A stretch of DNA of 64,000 nucleotides from Tubiluchus corallicola (lineage: Eukaryota > Priapulida > Priapulimorpha > Priapulimorphida > Tubiluchidae): positions 558,001-622,000 of the forward strand of contig JAQGDQ010000052.1 in NCBI GenBank assembly GCA_030141605.1. The letters run 5' to 3'. The notes under the pieces were generated by a model. That model ran no database searches. It saw nothing but the letters and a program-made list of their open reading frames with translations, and was not told where the DNA came from. Both the position numbers and the translations under genes were made by a program. This document shows positions 43,501 through 55,500 of this stretch, one piece after another (the stretch's first letter is position 1; each line of letters starts with the position of its first letter).

Positions 43501-46500
43501 CAATGCTAGTTTCGTCTTCACGTTGATTACGCCGGTTCATAGCTTTTCCATATATCAGGATCACCCAATCAAGATCTCATCAAATTATGTTATACAGTGC
43601 AACATACAGTGCGAGTCTGTGGATCAGCAGATGCTAATGCCAGTCTCACATGGAACTTCAGTTGACGACCCTTGTAGGGTTACATGGAACCTCCGAGCAC
43701 AGCTTCCATTCTTCAGCAGTGCAGGCGAGTCAAAGACGTAACCTTTAAATGTTCTTATGATCTCGAATTTCAAGTTTTGAACATCTGTAATTTTCATATT
43801 TAACATTGCTGATCAAGAATTCTAACTAAGGTTGATCTACTAATGTTACCTAAGTAATTTTACCGTATTAGGGTATTTACGGTGATGCGGTTCATCACGT
43901 ATCTGGAACATTTTGGTAAATTTGCTGTTTTCAGACAAACTATTTAAGCAAGATTGTTCGGCCTGTACCAAATGCTTACTAAAATTGAAAGAATTACGTT
44001 ATAATAATTTACCTGAAAACTATTTCTACTAAAAAGGATTTTGCTCACTTTATTACTCCTAATTACAATGTCTGCTTCATCTTTTCAATTCATCCATTAT
44101 TAACTATTCCATGCACACAGGACAGACAAGAGTGAATAACTTTTTTTCGAATTTTATACTGTACATCATTTTTATATGGCAAGAAATTATTTGCAAAGCT
44201 ATGTCAGAATGTCGATACCAGTACTTTGTATATTATAAAAAATAACTTGGCTTTTTTGTTTGCTACCCTTGTTACCTAATTACTAAGACGGCAAACTGGT
44301 ATCGAATTCTACAAAATCAGTTTACAAGTATAATGCGAAATTGATGCTTCGTAAATTGGCTGTAAAGAATCTCTTTCAAGACAAAGATATAGACATGTCT
44401 GTTAATCTCTTCTGGTGCACATGTACATAAAATATACAACTGATTAATCGTATAAAAATTACATGAAAATATATATTAAAAAGTGATTAGGTTGGTGCAA
44501 GAGAAAGTGTAGTGAAAGACCATCACATCATCCACCCTTCTTAAATTAATAAAATATAAACTAAAAGCACGGGAAAATTACTAGAAAACTACAAATTACG
44601 TATAAAAACTATGTTAACAAAAACCAAAAAAACAGTGATAAAGCTAAAAAAGGTACAATCAAAGTATATAACTAACCTACATAACAATAACATATGTACA
44701 ATATTTAAAAATTTTATTCAGCAGTGTTTATACTATTAGTAAATGGTACGGTAGATATAAATTTTATAGACTTATTTTAAGTTTTGAATATTTACAGGTG
44801 TATCTTAAGCTGTACGCCTTACTTAGACAAGTAAATGAATATAATCTACATACATACGTATACAGTGCACATATATATACACACACGTGCATGTGTGCAC
44901 ACTTTCATATCAGGCATTATCTTGTTAAGGCATGTGTTCACTAATCAAACTGTTTATCTAATTAATTTGTATACTTTGAGACCTTGTAAACGTAACTTTT
45001 ACTGTTTTGAGGGTGTGTGCGCATGTGTTGGAGGCCTCAATGCATAATGCCCCGTTTCTACTCTCCTTTAGTCGATTAATATAACGGACAGAAGCCTGCA
45101 ACCTACAAAGTGATAATACTGAGTTTGTCGCTAAGATGTTTTCTGGAAGATCATTTAAAGACAAAGCAGACGTTTAGTGGTAATCCCAGAATGCTGTTTT
45201 GAAATACAGAATTATCAACACACTGCTATACCCATAGATCTGATGAAGTTCAAATCATAGTACAATACTCTACATTCCTCCCCACTTATTTAAAAACTAT
45301 AAACTTAGGACATTCAACTGAGCAGGTTCGTACTACAACTACAAAAATCCAAAGTGCGAACACATCTTTAGGTTCATGGCTAAATCAAACCATAAGAAAT
45401 TATCCATATCAACCTTTAAATGTTCATAATTAACAAAATGTTCAACTTGCTTAGCACAATTTGTGCACAATCAAGCACAAACAAATTCTAGTTGTATAAA
45501 AGAAACATTCAAATTTCACTTCAATAAATGCACTACATTTCAGTAATAAAGTGCTTAAGTGCATATTCTTACAGGATTTCTTCTGAGAGCATTGCCAGAA
45601 TCAAGAGTTATTTGCAACTGAATTTCCAGCATTTTACTGAATTAGCGGGGTTGCAAGAACCGTTATCAGAAGTCTGACTAGGAGATTGAGTGTGATCACC
45701 AGTTTCTCTCGTAGCATTGGTCTCCTGTACACTTGCTGAAGGATGATTTGTGGGTGGCAGTGCAATGACAGAAGTTTTCAAGAGAAGAGTTTGCAACTCG
45801 TAAGGAAATGGAAATGTGTTCCTTGGTCTCAAATTTTCTGCATTTTAACAAATGATCAACGTGACAGAATCTCTCTTGACTACCAACTCTGACCAAGTAC
45901 GTCAATGGCCCTTTCCGTGCAATTATCCTACCCAAGACATACTTTTTCAAGCCATCACTGTGAGAATTATTTACCATAACGTTTTCCTTCTCAGTAAATT
46001 CTCTAACTGTTGCAGAATGGTTACTGCTGTGGTAATCCTTCTGTTTAGGGACTTTCCTTGGCTGTGAAAGCTATCTCTTTATCTCTTTAGCTGTGACAGG
46101 AGGTTCATTAACATAAATAAAATAGTTTATTGGCAACTAGGCAATCTAGACAAGGTGTCACAGTTGCAGTGATCTGTACCCTTTCTGTAGACAATAGTGC
46201 AATCATGAGCCATTAATATGAGTGACCATTTTTGTAAGTGAAAAGCCGCTAAGGTGGGTATACCTGTTTTTGGTCCAAAGATTTTCAAGAGTGTTTTATG
46301 GTCTGTTATTAGCTCTTTTCGCAATGAGCATAATTTTTCTCAGCTGCGGAGAGGGTCCTACTGGCATAAGCTACCGGTTTTTCAGCGTCACCAAACAAAA
46401 CACAGCCCAACCCAAATGGGGATGCATCGACACAAGTGTAATAGGCTTGGATTGATCATAACGTACAAGTAATTAATTACTGGCTAATAGCTCTTGATTT

Positions 46501-49500
46501 TCTGAATGCTTCAGCACACTCATCTGACCGTTTCCATTCTACATCATGTTTAAGCAGCTGATGCAATGGATACAATACAGTAGAAAAATATGGTAGGAAC
46601 TTACTATAGTGGCTAAGCATACCCAAATAAGTTCTTAACTCTGACACATTTTCAGCAGTTTTAACAGCCCAAATGGTTTCAACCTTATCTGCCTTAGGAT
46701 GTCTACCATCATTATCTATTACATGACCTAAGTAGTCAACAGACGGAGTCATAAATTTACATTTATCCTTGTTAGCTTTTACGTTGTATTTTTCCAGTCT
46801 AACAAATACATCTGACAATATACTAAAATGTTTTTCAGCACTATCAGTGCTCACAAGCATATCATCTTGATAACACATTACACTGTCTTTTCCTACCAAT
46901 ATTTGATCCATCACTTTTTGAAATATGGCTGGGGCAGTCTTGATACCATATGGAAGATGATTATACTGAAACAGCCCGATGTACGTGCTAATGGCGAGCA
47001 AGGACTTTTACTCTTCTGTCAATTTCAGCTGTTGGTACGCATATAACAAGTCAATTTTTAAAAACACCTTGCCACCATCGAATTTTGAAAAAGCATTATC
47101 TGGTGTTGATAGGGGATAAGGATTGCTCTCAATTACTGGGTTCACAGTCACTTTGTAATCAGTACAGACCCTAACATCATCTTTCTGTTTAGAAACAACA
47201 ACTATAGGTGTTCCCCACTCAGAAGTCTCTACTTTTGTTAAAAGATTTGACTCAACAACCTTAATTAAATTTCTCTCAACACGCTCCTTTAGGGCATATG
47301 CAACTGGTATAAGCCTATGAAAAATTGGTTTCACATTAGAACCTTCTGGTAAAGTTACATCAGCCTTAAAACCTTTAATGGGCATACCGTTTTGTTTAAA
47401 AACAGATTTGTGTTTTTCTAATAAATTGGACAGCATTGTTCTATTTTCATCCAAAGAGAAAATTTCATTCCAATTTAATTTACAGCATGTAGCCAATTTC
47501 TACCCAAGAGGGCAGGTTTACCTGCTCCCTTCACAATTAATATAGGCAGATGTACTTTCTGTGACTCATATTCAACATCAACATTTATTGTGGTTAGTAC
47601 AGGGATCACGTGAATAACTAGTCAACCTTGTGCTTTGGATGACTCATCTTTTCATCTCAATTCATCATAGGAACATTGCTAAGTTTTTCCTTATACAAAC
47701 TCTCTGGAAATATTGAAACAGATTCTCCTGTATCAATAATAAATGGAATTTTCACTCCATTAACCAACATTTTTGCAGTAACGGCATTATTGCCACCAAT
47801 ATCAAACACGTTGTACAATTCACAACAATCAGAATATTTATCTGTAACTTGGTACATTCGTTTATATTTCTCAGTATTACATGCTTTCTCTGATTTATGA
47901 AAACATGCTTTCGAAATATGATATATTGATATTTTGATACCAGCATTTTTCTGGATCATGGTGGCCATTACAACTTACAAATGCGGTCTGTAATAGTCTC
48001 AAACTTTGATGAGTGCTGCGCTGGATGTCGGTTTGCACATTGACGTCTGCCTCTACCCTTGATAGACTGATGTGTTGGCACTGGGGCCAATTAGTTGTGC
48101 GTATAGCATTTACTGAAGTGCTCTCAGTTTTACCACTAGTACTAGCTCATTACATCATTTCACCTGACACACACTCTGCAGTTTCAATGGCAATTGCATC
48201 GGAATATGCTTTAATCCACGTGAGATCTATAACACTCAGTAACTTTCTCCTGATGCGTTCACAACGAATACCAGGAACAAACTGATCTCGCAAATGATCA
48301 TTCAGAGTATGACCAAATTCACAGGTAAGTGCTAGCTTTTTCAATACCACTATAAAATCTGAGAGATTGACCGCTTTGCTGAGAGCGTCATTTATACCTC
48401 TCCCCCATTACTGTTTTAGGCGGAGCATAATGAGTTCTCAACATTACTGTCAATTGCGCAAATGTTTTTGTAGTCGGGTCTTCAGGCATACATAAATTTA
48501 TTACCAATTCAACTGCTTCTGCTCCTACCAATATCAGCAGAACACCAACTTTTTCATCGTCTGGGATTTTATTTACCTGCATCCATAACTGAAGCCTTTT
48601 AGAATAATTTTCCCAGTCTTCTGAACGTGTGCACGGAAATTCGCCATTGTTCTTTGTTATAAAACCACGATGCCTGTCTGCTGGGCGTGTACACTTAAAA
48701 TCGATAATAATCCGCTGTAATTTCTAATTGTGCAGAGACACGCTATGACTTTTATAGTCCATAGAATCCATGTACACTCTCACGCTATTTAAATCCCACC
48801 CTCGTCGCCAACTTCTGTCATGTTTTCTGACAGACATTTAAAGTCAAAGCAGACATTTAGTGGTAATCCCAGAAAGCTGTTTTGAAATACAGAATTATCA
48901 ATGCACTGCTGTACCCATAGATGTAGTGAAGTTCAAACCATAGTACAATACTCTATGGTCGCATTTAACTTTTATCACATTGCTAGCCTCGATGATGACT
49001 AACTACCAAGAGGTTGACAATATCCATCCCAGACTCCAGGTTGATTTTTAGCACATAATTTTTAATGAAGGATTATTAATTCGTATACTACAACCATTAT
49101 CTATTTTCATCAGTCTGGATAATTAATATGAATAATACTGCTACAATTTTACAGTACTAATGTGAAAATTACATTTGATATGTACTTACAATTAAATTAT
49201 TCCTGCTGTTGTTTACTGCAACAACAATGATCTTCCGAAGATTACGCACAGCATCCGGGTCTTCAATGTTAGCAATGTCAGCTATTTTCTTAGTGGTAAT
49301 GCCATTCATGTAAGGCGCCAAGTTGGAAAAGCTATAAAACATATTATGAAATTATATTTTATTTCCCAAGGGCTAAACACTGGGGCTAATTATATAGTGT
49401 CAACTATATCACACAGCAAAGATGAACAGCGCAAAGCAGAATGAAAAATAAAAATTCTTACAACTAATAAACATGTTAATAATGAAACATGATGCAGTAA

Positions 49501-52500
49501 CAATTCTTCCAGGGTATCACCATATTTGAATTTTTCTTGCATTAACTGGTTTATTCGTTACTCTCAGTTGAAAATGCATTGTCTCTGTTTAGTTTGTGAT
49601 GTTTAATCCAAAATTTTATTATTGCACAAGTACTAATCATCCTCTAGTGACTTTAGTACTATTCAGTGCAGAAGCTTAATATACTTGTCAAATACACAAG
49701 TCGCTTAGATAGTAAGAAAACACAGCTAAAAAGTTATGATAAAATGGAAAACAAACTTACTTTTTATTAAAACAACCAAGCTTTCAATTTTTAAAAGACG
49801 GTTTTTAAATCCATAAGTTTGATTTTCCAAAAAGAATTGTCATTTCCTACTGGGTTTTGACTTTTTGTTTTATCTAATTATTAGACACAGCTAGTAACTA
49901 TGACATGTTTTTGAAAAGATTGCCATCAAAGTTCAGGTCATCTTAGCCAATTTCATAACATAAGAAATGAATAAAAATCGCTCACATTAATTCGAAATCT
50001 AGAAAATCATCTTCTGCAGATGTCAGTATTCTTATGGCTTTCTTAGACAATGCCCGGCCTTGATCAACAGTCAATGGTTGCTCAGAAAAAGTGAGTATAA
50101 TGGATTTATTCAGCTGTAAATAGCAAAAAACCAGCTATTTATTCCTGAGAAAAATAAGCTAGTAGCAACATACGTTGTACACATGAGTGTGTAAACTTCG
50201 AAACCGCGAAAAACTTTAAAGCTCCCCGTGCAGCCGAGCACAGCTAACTTGTGCCAAACCTGTTTGAGAAAAATTCATTCTCTGCATATCAAATTTCTAT
50301 TATTAACCTCTGTTTTTGATGACAACACCAGTCTTAGCCAGCTAAACTGGGCACAATATGCAAAATTTTATTGTTGAAGAAGTGTTTAAATTTAATGGCA
50401 GCACTTATGTTGATTTCTGAATGTGGCATTGACACATTGGAAAGCTTCTTAACAAAAGTCTGATTTTTGAGAATCGACAGTTTTTGCAAGTATAAGCATC
50501 GAGTAACTTAGCATTCACCGATTTAAAATAAACGTTTAGAAAATTAGCATTCACTAGTTTAAAAATAATGTTGACAGTGTTTATTACTGAATGTTCACAT
50601 TCCCTCATGACAAAGCTGAATGCCAAAATTGTATTTCCGCAAGCTCTAAGCCTTGTATACAATTACGAACAAATTTAAGATTTTGCCATAACTAGTTTAA
50701 TGAATATATGCGTAGAATTAAAAACATCCTACGCACAAACAAGTTTACGAAAAAATTGTTCGCAAGACGTTCTTCTTTTGTTAGTAACGTGATTCACTTG
50801 GCCGACTTAGAATAGGTCTGTAGGTAGTTTCAGACCATACAAGTATGCATGTATGCATTGCATGAAGCCCACTATTTAGATTAATTTATGAAGGAAAAGT
50901 TTATATAAGGCCGCTCGACATGAACGAGGAGGACTCTCTTAGCTTTCACTGGCTAATAGAGCAAGTCCCCCTATATAGGCCTATGTGCTAAATTATAGTT
51001 AATATTATGGTGCACCTAACTTGAATTTATGTTATGCCTTATAAGATAATTATTGTGCTTTAGTGCATTGTGCTATTTGTGATAAAATGCTATTCATATA
51101 AATGGTAGTATGTAAGTAAACATTTATTAAACTAACGCTTTATATTTGTGAAATTTGTGATGTGTGGAATCATACTATTGTTCTCAAGTTATGAGTGAAT
51201 AGAAATGTTACTTGAATGAAATAATGATGCATTTTATAGTGGCCACATTTTAATCAAATCTTGTCTGCTTTTTATTGTTTCTTTGTGCTCTTTTGAAATA
51301 GGAATTACGAATGACTAAATGAAAATGATTAAATGTTCAAAGTAGTGAGACACAAACAATTAAAAAATATATATCGAGGGTTACTTTAAAAATGGATAAT
51401 CACATAACCCTATCTTAACGACAATCATAAAAAGATTTCTGACAGTTTCAGTCCTGTTTCAAATAGATAACCAGGTTAACGTACCATAGGTTTCTCCCCT
51501 GAGTTTTATTAACGTAAAAATCACATACTATAAAACAAATTTTCGATATGAGCCGAGCATCATGTGAGAGATAGTGAACTTTCACCCACCGCCAATATAA
51601 CACCAACTTTCTTTAACAGCTTGATTAAATTAGTACATTGGCTATTTCATTTTATATATTCCATACAATGCATACGGTAATGTGCAAGATATCGAAGAAA
51701 AGTTCCACTTAACGCATTATGTATGCCCTACAAGTTTTACCTTTGGAAATCTCAAGAATAACTGCACGAAATCGTACTGGTACTTAGGCTCACCAATAAC
51801 AGACGATGGAGATATGCGGTCTATTATGCGAGAACACGTTCATGGTAAAACAAAATGTATGCTGAAATTTGTATCGTTCATCAACTATAACTATGTTAGG
51901 CCATTTACACTGAAGAAAATTGTGGCAAAGGCTTGCGTTACAAGTGCGCAGATCTTACGCACCAGAAACATGGTTAACGTCTGACTTTGGAGCACTCGAG
52001 GTGTTATACAACGAAGTTCTGAAAACACTACTGGGAGTAAAATAATGCCCACCAAACGAGGTGTGTTACATAGAAGATATGTCTCTTTTAAAAGAAATAA
52101 TTTTGAAAAGGCGGAGACAACAGCTATCTAAGAAGATGCCCAATAGAGTATTTATGTCTTACTCTAAATTTAACAAAAACATATTTTATTTTCAAACTTA
52201 CGTATCTCTCAGTCCATCACTTAAACAGCACCAGGTATCAGGTATATACTACAAATATAGCTGATTCGCTGCGTATTAATTTTAGCGGGTTTGTTTTATC
52301 TGCACATTATCTGCATTATTGTATAGTCTAAATGTAAGCATGTATGTAGAGTGAATACTTTTGTTGTTATTATTATTTTGTTGTGAAGTGTTTGCTTGAC
52401 CAATGTCAATAAACTACTACCACTACTATAAATCCTAGTTATTATACAAATGATCATATTAATTTTGATGATATTTTAGAAAAAAATGCCCTTGCCTTAT

Positions 52501-55500
52501 CGTCATCTAGTTGGTAAATATCGAATGCGGTAAGATCTTTAATCAGAAATGGGTATTTTGCCAAGAATTCTTCATAATTGCTCCGGGAAACTGGGAAGAC
52601 GGATCGCGGAAGATGGACTGATTTTAAACGTATTGGATCTACAGCCGTAAAACTATTCAGTCTAAAAAACAAAGAAACAATTATATATAAATGAAAACAA
52701 TCCATTAGTATATACGAAGACATGCTAGCCTATTTGTTTCTGATTAAGGAAGTCATGGGCCAAAATAAGATATAAGTGCCTTAAAATTTCTTATAAACGT
52801 GGCTGTTTAAAAGCAATGCATGCATTCAAATTACTAGAGACACATCAGACACATACGCAATCAACGTCAAGTATACTGGTTTATCGCTCCGCCTACCGAT
52901 AAACTGAACACACCATTATAATTCTATAGTTGTCAACTATAATAAAACCTGAAACTATAGTTGTCAACTATAATAAAACCTGAAACTATAGTTGTCAACT
53001 ATAATAAAACCTGAAAGAGTACAGGCTGAATACTGCATCATCTAGACCAATTTCACACACACTTTTTGAGAAAGCAGTACAGTCACTCCAAGCAACATTT
53101 ATTGGTCAATTATTCGTAGCTCAGATTTTGTGATAATGTTTTTAAATTGTGATAAAAAGTATAGCTACATTGCGCGATTGCCAAGGTTTTGTTATTTTTA
53201 AAATGTTTTGCAAGTAGCTTATAAAATGCATTTTATCTTTTCAACCTACATCTGTCTGTGAATATGACTGATCTATTCTGCCTGGTCACACCCGGACTTA
53301 TATCTACAGTGGGTGTAATCTGTCAATGGTGTAAGAACTGACAGACAACGCAGCCCGAAAGTAAGATAATGCTGTGTTATAAGTGCTGACTGAAAACAGG
53401 AAAAAATCCAAGCAACCAAATCTAGATTTTTTATGAGAAAAATAAAAGGAGAATAAAAGAAAGAAAAATGGCTGAAGAAGAAGAAGACCTGGGTTTTCAA
53501 TTTAAGTTTTAGTTTTCATACTATAAATAGTTACTCGATGCCTTTTTAATTAAACAAATAAGTAATGTATAACTGTAGGCAATTAACCATATAGCCAAGC
53601 ACTATTAATTTTGCTTCTGGAATACAAATGAATGCTTTTACATTACTTATGGAAAGCACTGTTTCGTTCAATGACGTTTTGCTTAACGTCGTGTTTTCCT
53701 GGAATGCGTTAGCTTCATTATAAAGGGAAGACTTACTGTACACCTAAGGTGATATATGAATGCAAATTAGAAGAGTGAAATTGTAATAAAAATCCTACTG
53801 TATTTACGAAAAGAATGTATTAATTTAAAAAGAACTTATTTACCTATGTATTTTTTACATGCTAAGATTATTTTCAAATATTGGATACCACTTACATAGA
53901 TGTCATAGTGCTATTGTTTATAATGCTCTGAAGAGATACAGCAGGTAGGAAAGCAATAAAGTTGCCCAACATGTTAATCTCCTTACTACTCCACTTGAAA
54001 TATTCGCCCCACCTTTCATGTTTACCAGCTTCTTCCACAATGGCAACACCGATGAACGGGTTTGCTTTATCTGCCGCCTGAAAAGTAACAAGTGTTAGAA
54101 TCAATTGAATGGGAGAGGGGCAGGGGGAGGGGGAGGGAGAGGGAGAGGGAGAGTAGACTTACATTGATTTCTTCGACAACTGCGTTGAAGGTCTCAAGAC
54201 TAAGATTATCCAAAAGAAATTTTATCTTAATTGGATTTTTCAATCTGTTTGATAGCTGTTTAATGTCTTTGACAGAAACTTTTTCTATGTGTGATTCCTA
54301 AAACAGAAAAATTAATTATTAATCCGGCTTATCATTGATCGAACGAGAGTCGCAAATGCAACCTGCGTTCGAAAAAAACATATATCGCATTTTTCAGCAG
54401 TAGCTGCAGGACCTTTTTTAAATCTATTTTATAAAATGAAAATTAAGAAATTTCTAATTCGATTTAGATGGCATTTAAAGCAAACCTTAAAAGAAATTGC
54501 ACAATTTATGAACCATCAGTGTGAAATGATAAATAACGGGTGGGCACAACAAGTAAGCTTTATTAAGATTTTTATCCAATTCAGTGCCTTTTTTAAGAAA
54601 TGACTGGAAGGGGTTACAAATATTTTAAGAAATATTTGTAAGCTTCCTGAGCCAACAGTCACCAATACACTTTATGGCAATTAATTTACATTTTTGGCTC
54701 TAGACCAACTTATTTTGATTAAAATAAATAAATATTTCTATTTATTTTATAGTATTCGAATCATTCCTTGAAAGATAATTTAATCATCTTTTCATTGCAG
54801 ACAATGCTTAAAAGGAAACTTAACGAAACTTGTAATTGTAATCATAATGTCATCAGTCAGAATAATTTAAACCATTCTAATTATCAGCAATAAGATTATA
54901 AGTAAATGTATCTAAGAGTAGTATGTAATGCTTTACAACACTGATCAGCTTAGCATGCATTTAATTTAACGTAGCTGTTAATCTTGCATACAAATTGGAT
55001 GAAAATTAATGCTCCATAGCATTTTATAAAGGGTTTACTTTTTTGTATCTACCCTGTAAATTAGCTAAGAAAGGGATAGAAGGCAAGGGACCATAATGGT
55101 TCTTCAATCTTTTTTTAGTCTAGCGTTTTAGCTAACTGGCAATACTGTACTGCCAAACCGACAAGCATTGTCTAATAATTAATAATGGCTGCTAACGGAT
55201 ATCATCTTGTAGAGTGAAGTTGGAATCTGATCCAGTGTTACTGAAGACAATGCCTCATACTCCATCAAAACAGCTCTGACTTCATCTTCCCTTAGACGCT
55301 TGCAAAAAACTGGAAAACATAATGGTGGATAAATTTAGGTTGTATGTTTCAATGTCTAAATAAATGAAAACGGTGGTTTATTTCAGCAATTTTAAAGCAG
55401 AACTGCACAACAGCTAGGACTCTCTAAATCAAAATGTATTGATAAAATGTTGACGCAGATGCTTTAACCAATACACAAAGGAGTTGTTTATCACAATGGA

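Larger units (their letters stand above)
45137..48957 (-). mobile_element. Gypsy/Ty3 LTR retrotransposon, internally deleted
   Basis: Flanked by two ~138-bp LTRs (45137-45274 and 48821-48957). Read on the minus strand, TTGGCGACGAGGGTGGG (48811-48795) lies 9 bases inside the 5' LTR, a primer-binding-like site. Then come a gag-like ORF (48582-48388 and around), protease with IIDTGESVS (47968-47657), RT (47496-47008 and 47001-46477), RNase H (46324-46127), an integrase C-terminal fragment (45977-45696), and a polypurine tract AAGTGGGGAGGAA next to the 3' LTR. The integrase zinc-binding and catalytic core is missing. Stops separate the pieces, so it is inactive. It is sense-oriented in a long intron of the mesothelin-like gene. 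Confidence 0.9.

Noticed and set aside
43112-43806. Open minus frames as extra exons of the mesothelin-like gene
   Set aside because: No good acceptor/donor pairs and no helical-repeat character; exons 49331-49190 and 42934-42674 already join in phase.
52924-53016. CRISPR-like regular repeats
   Set aside because: The units are directly tandem with no unique spacers, and the genome is eukaryotic.
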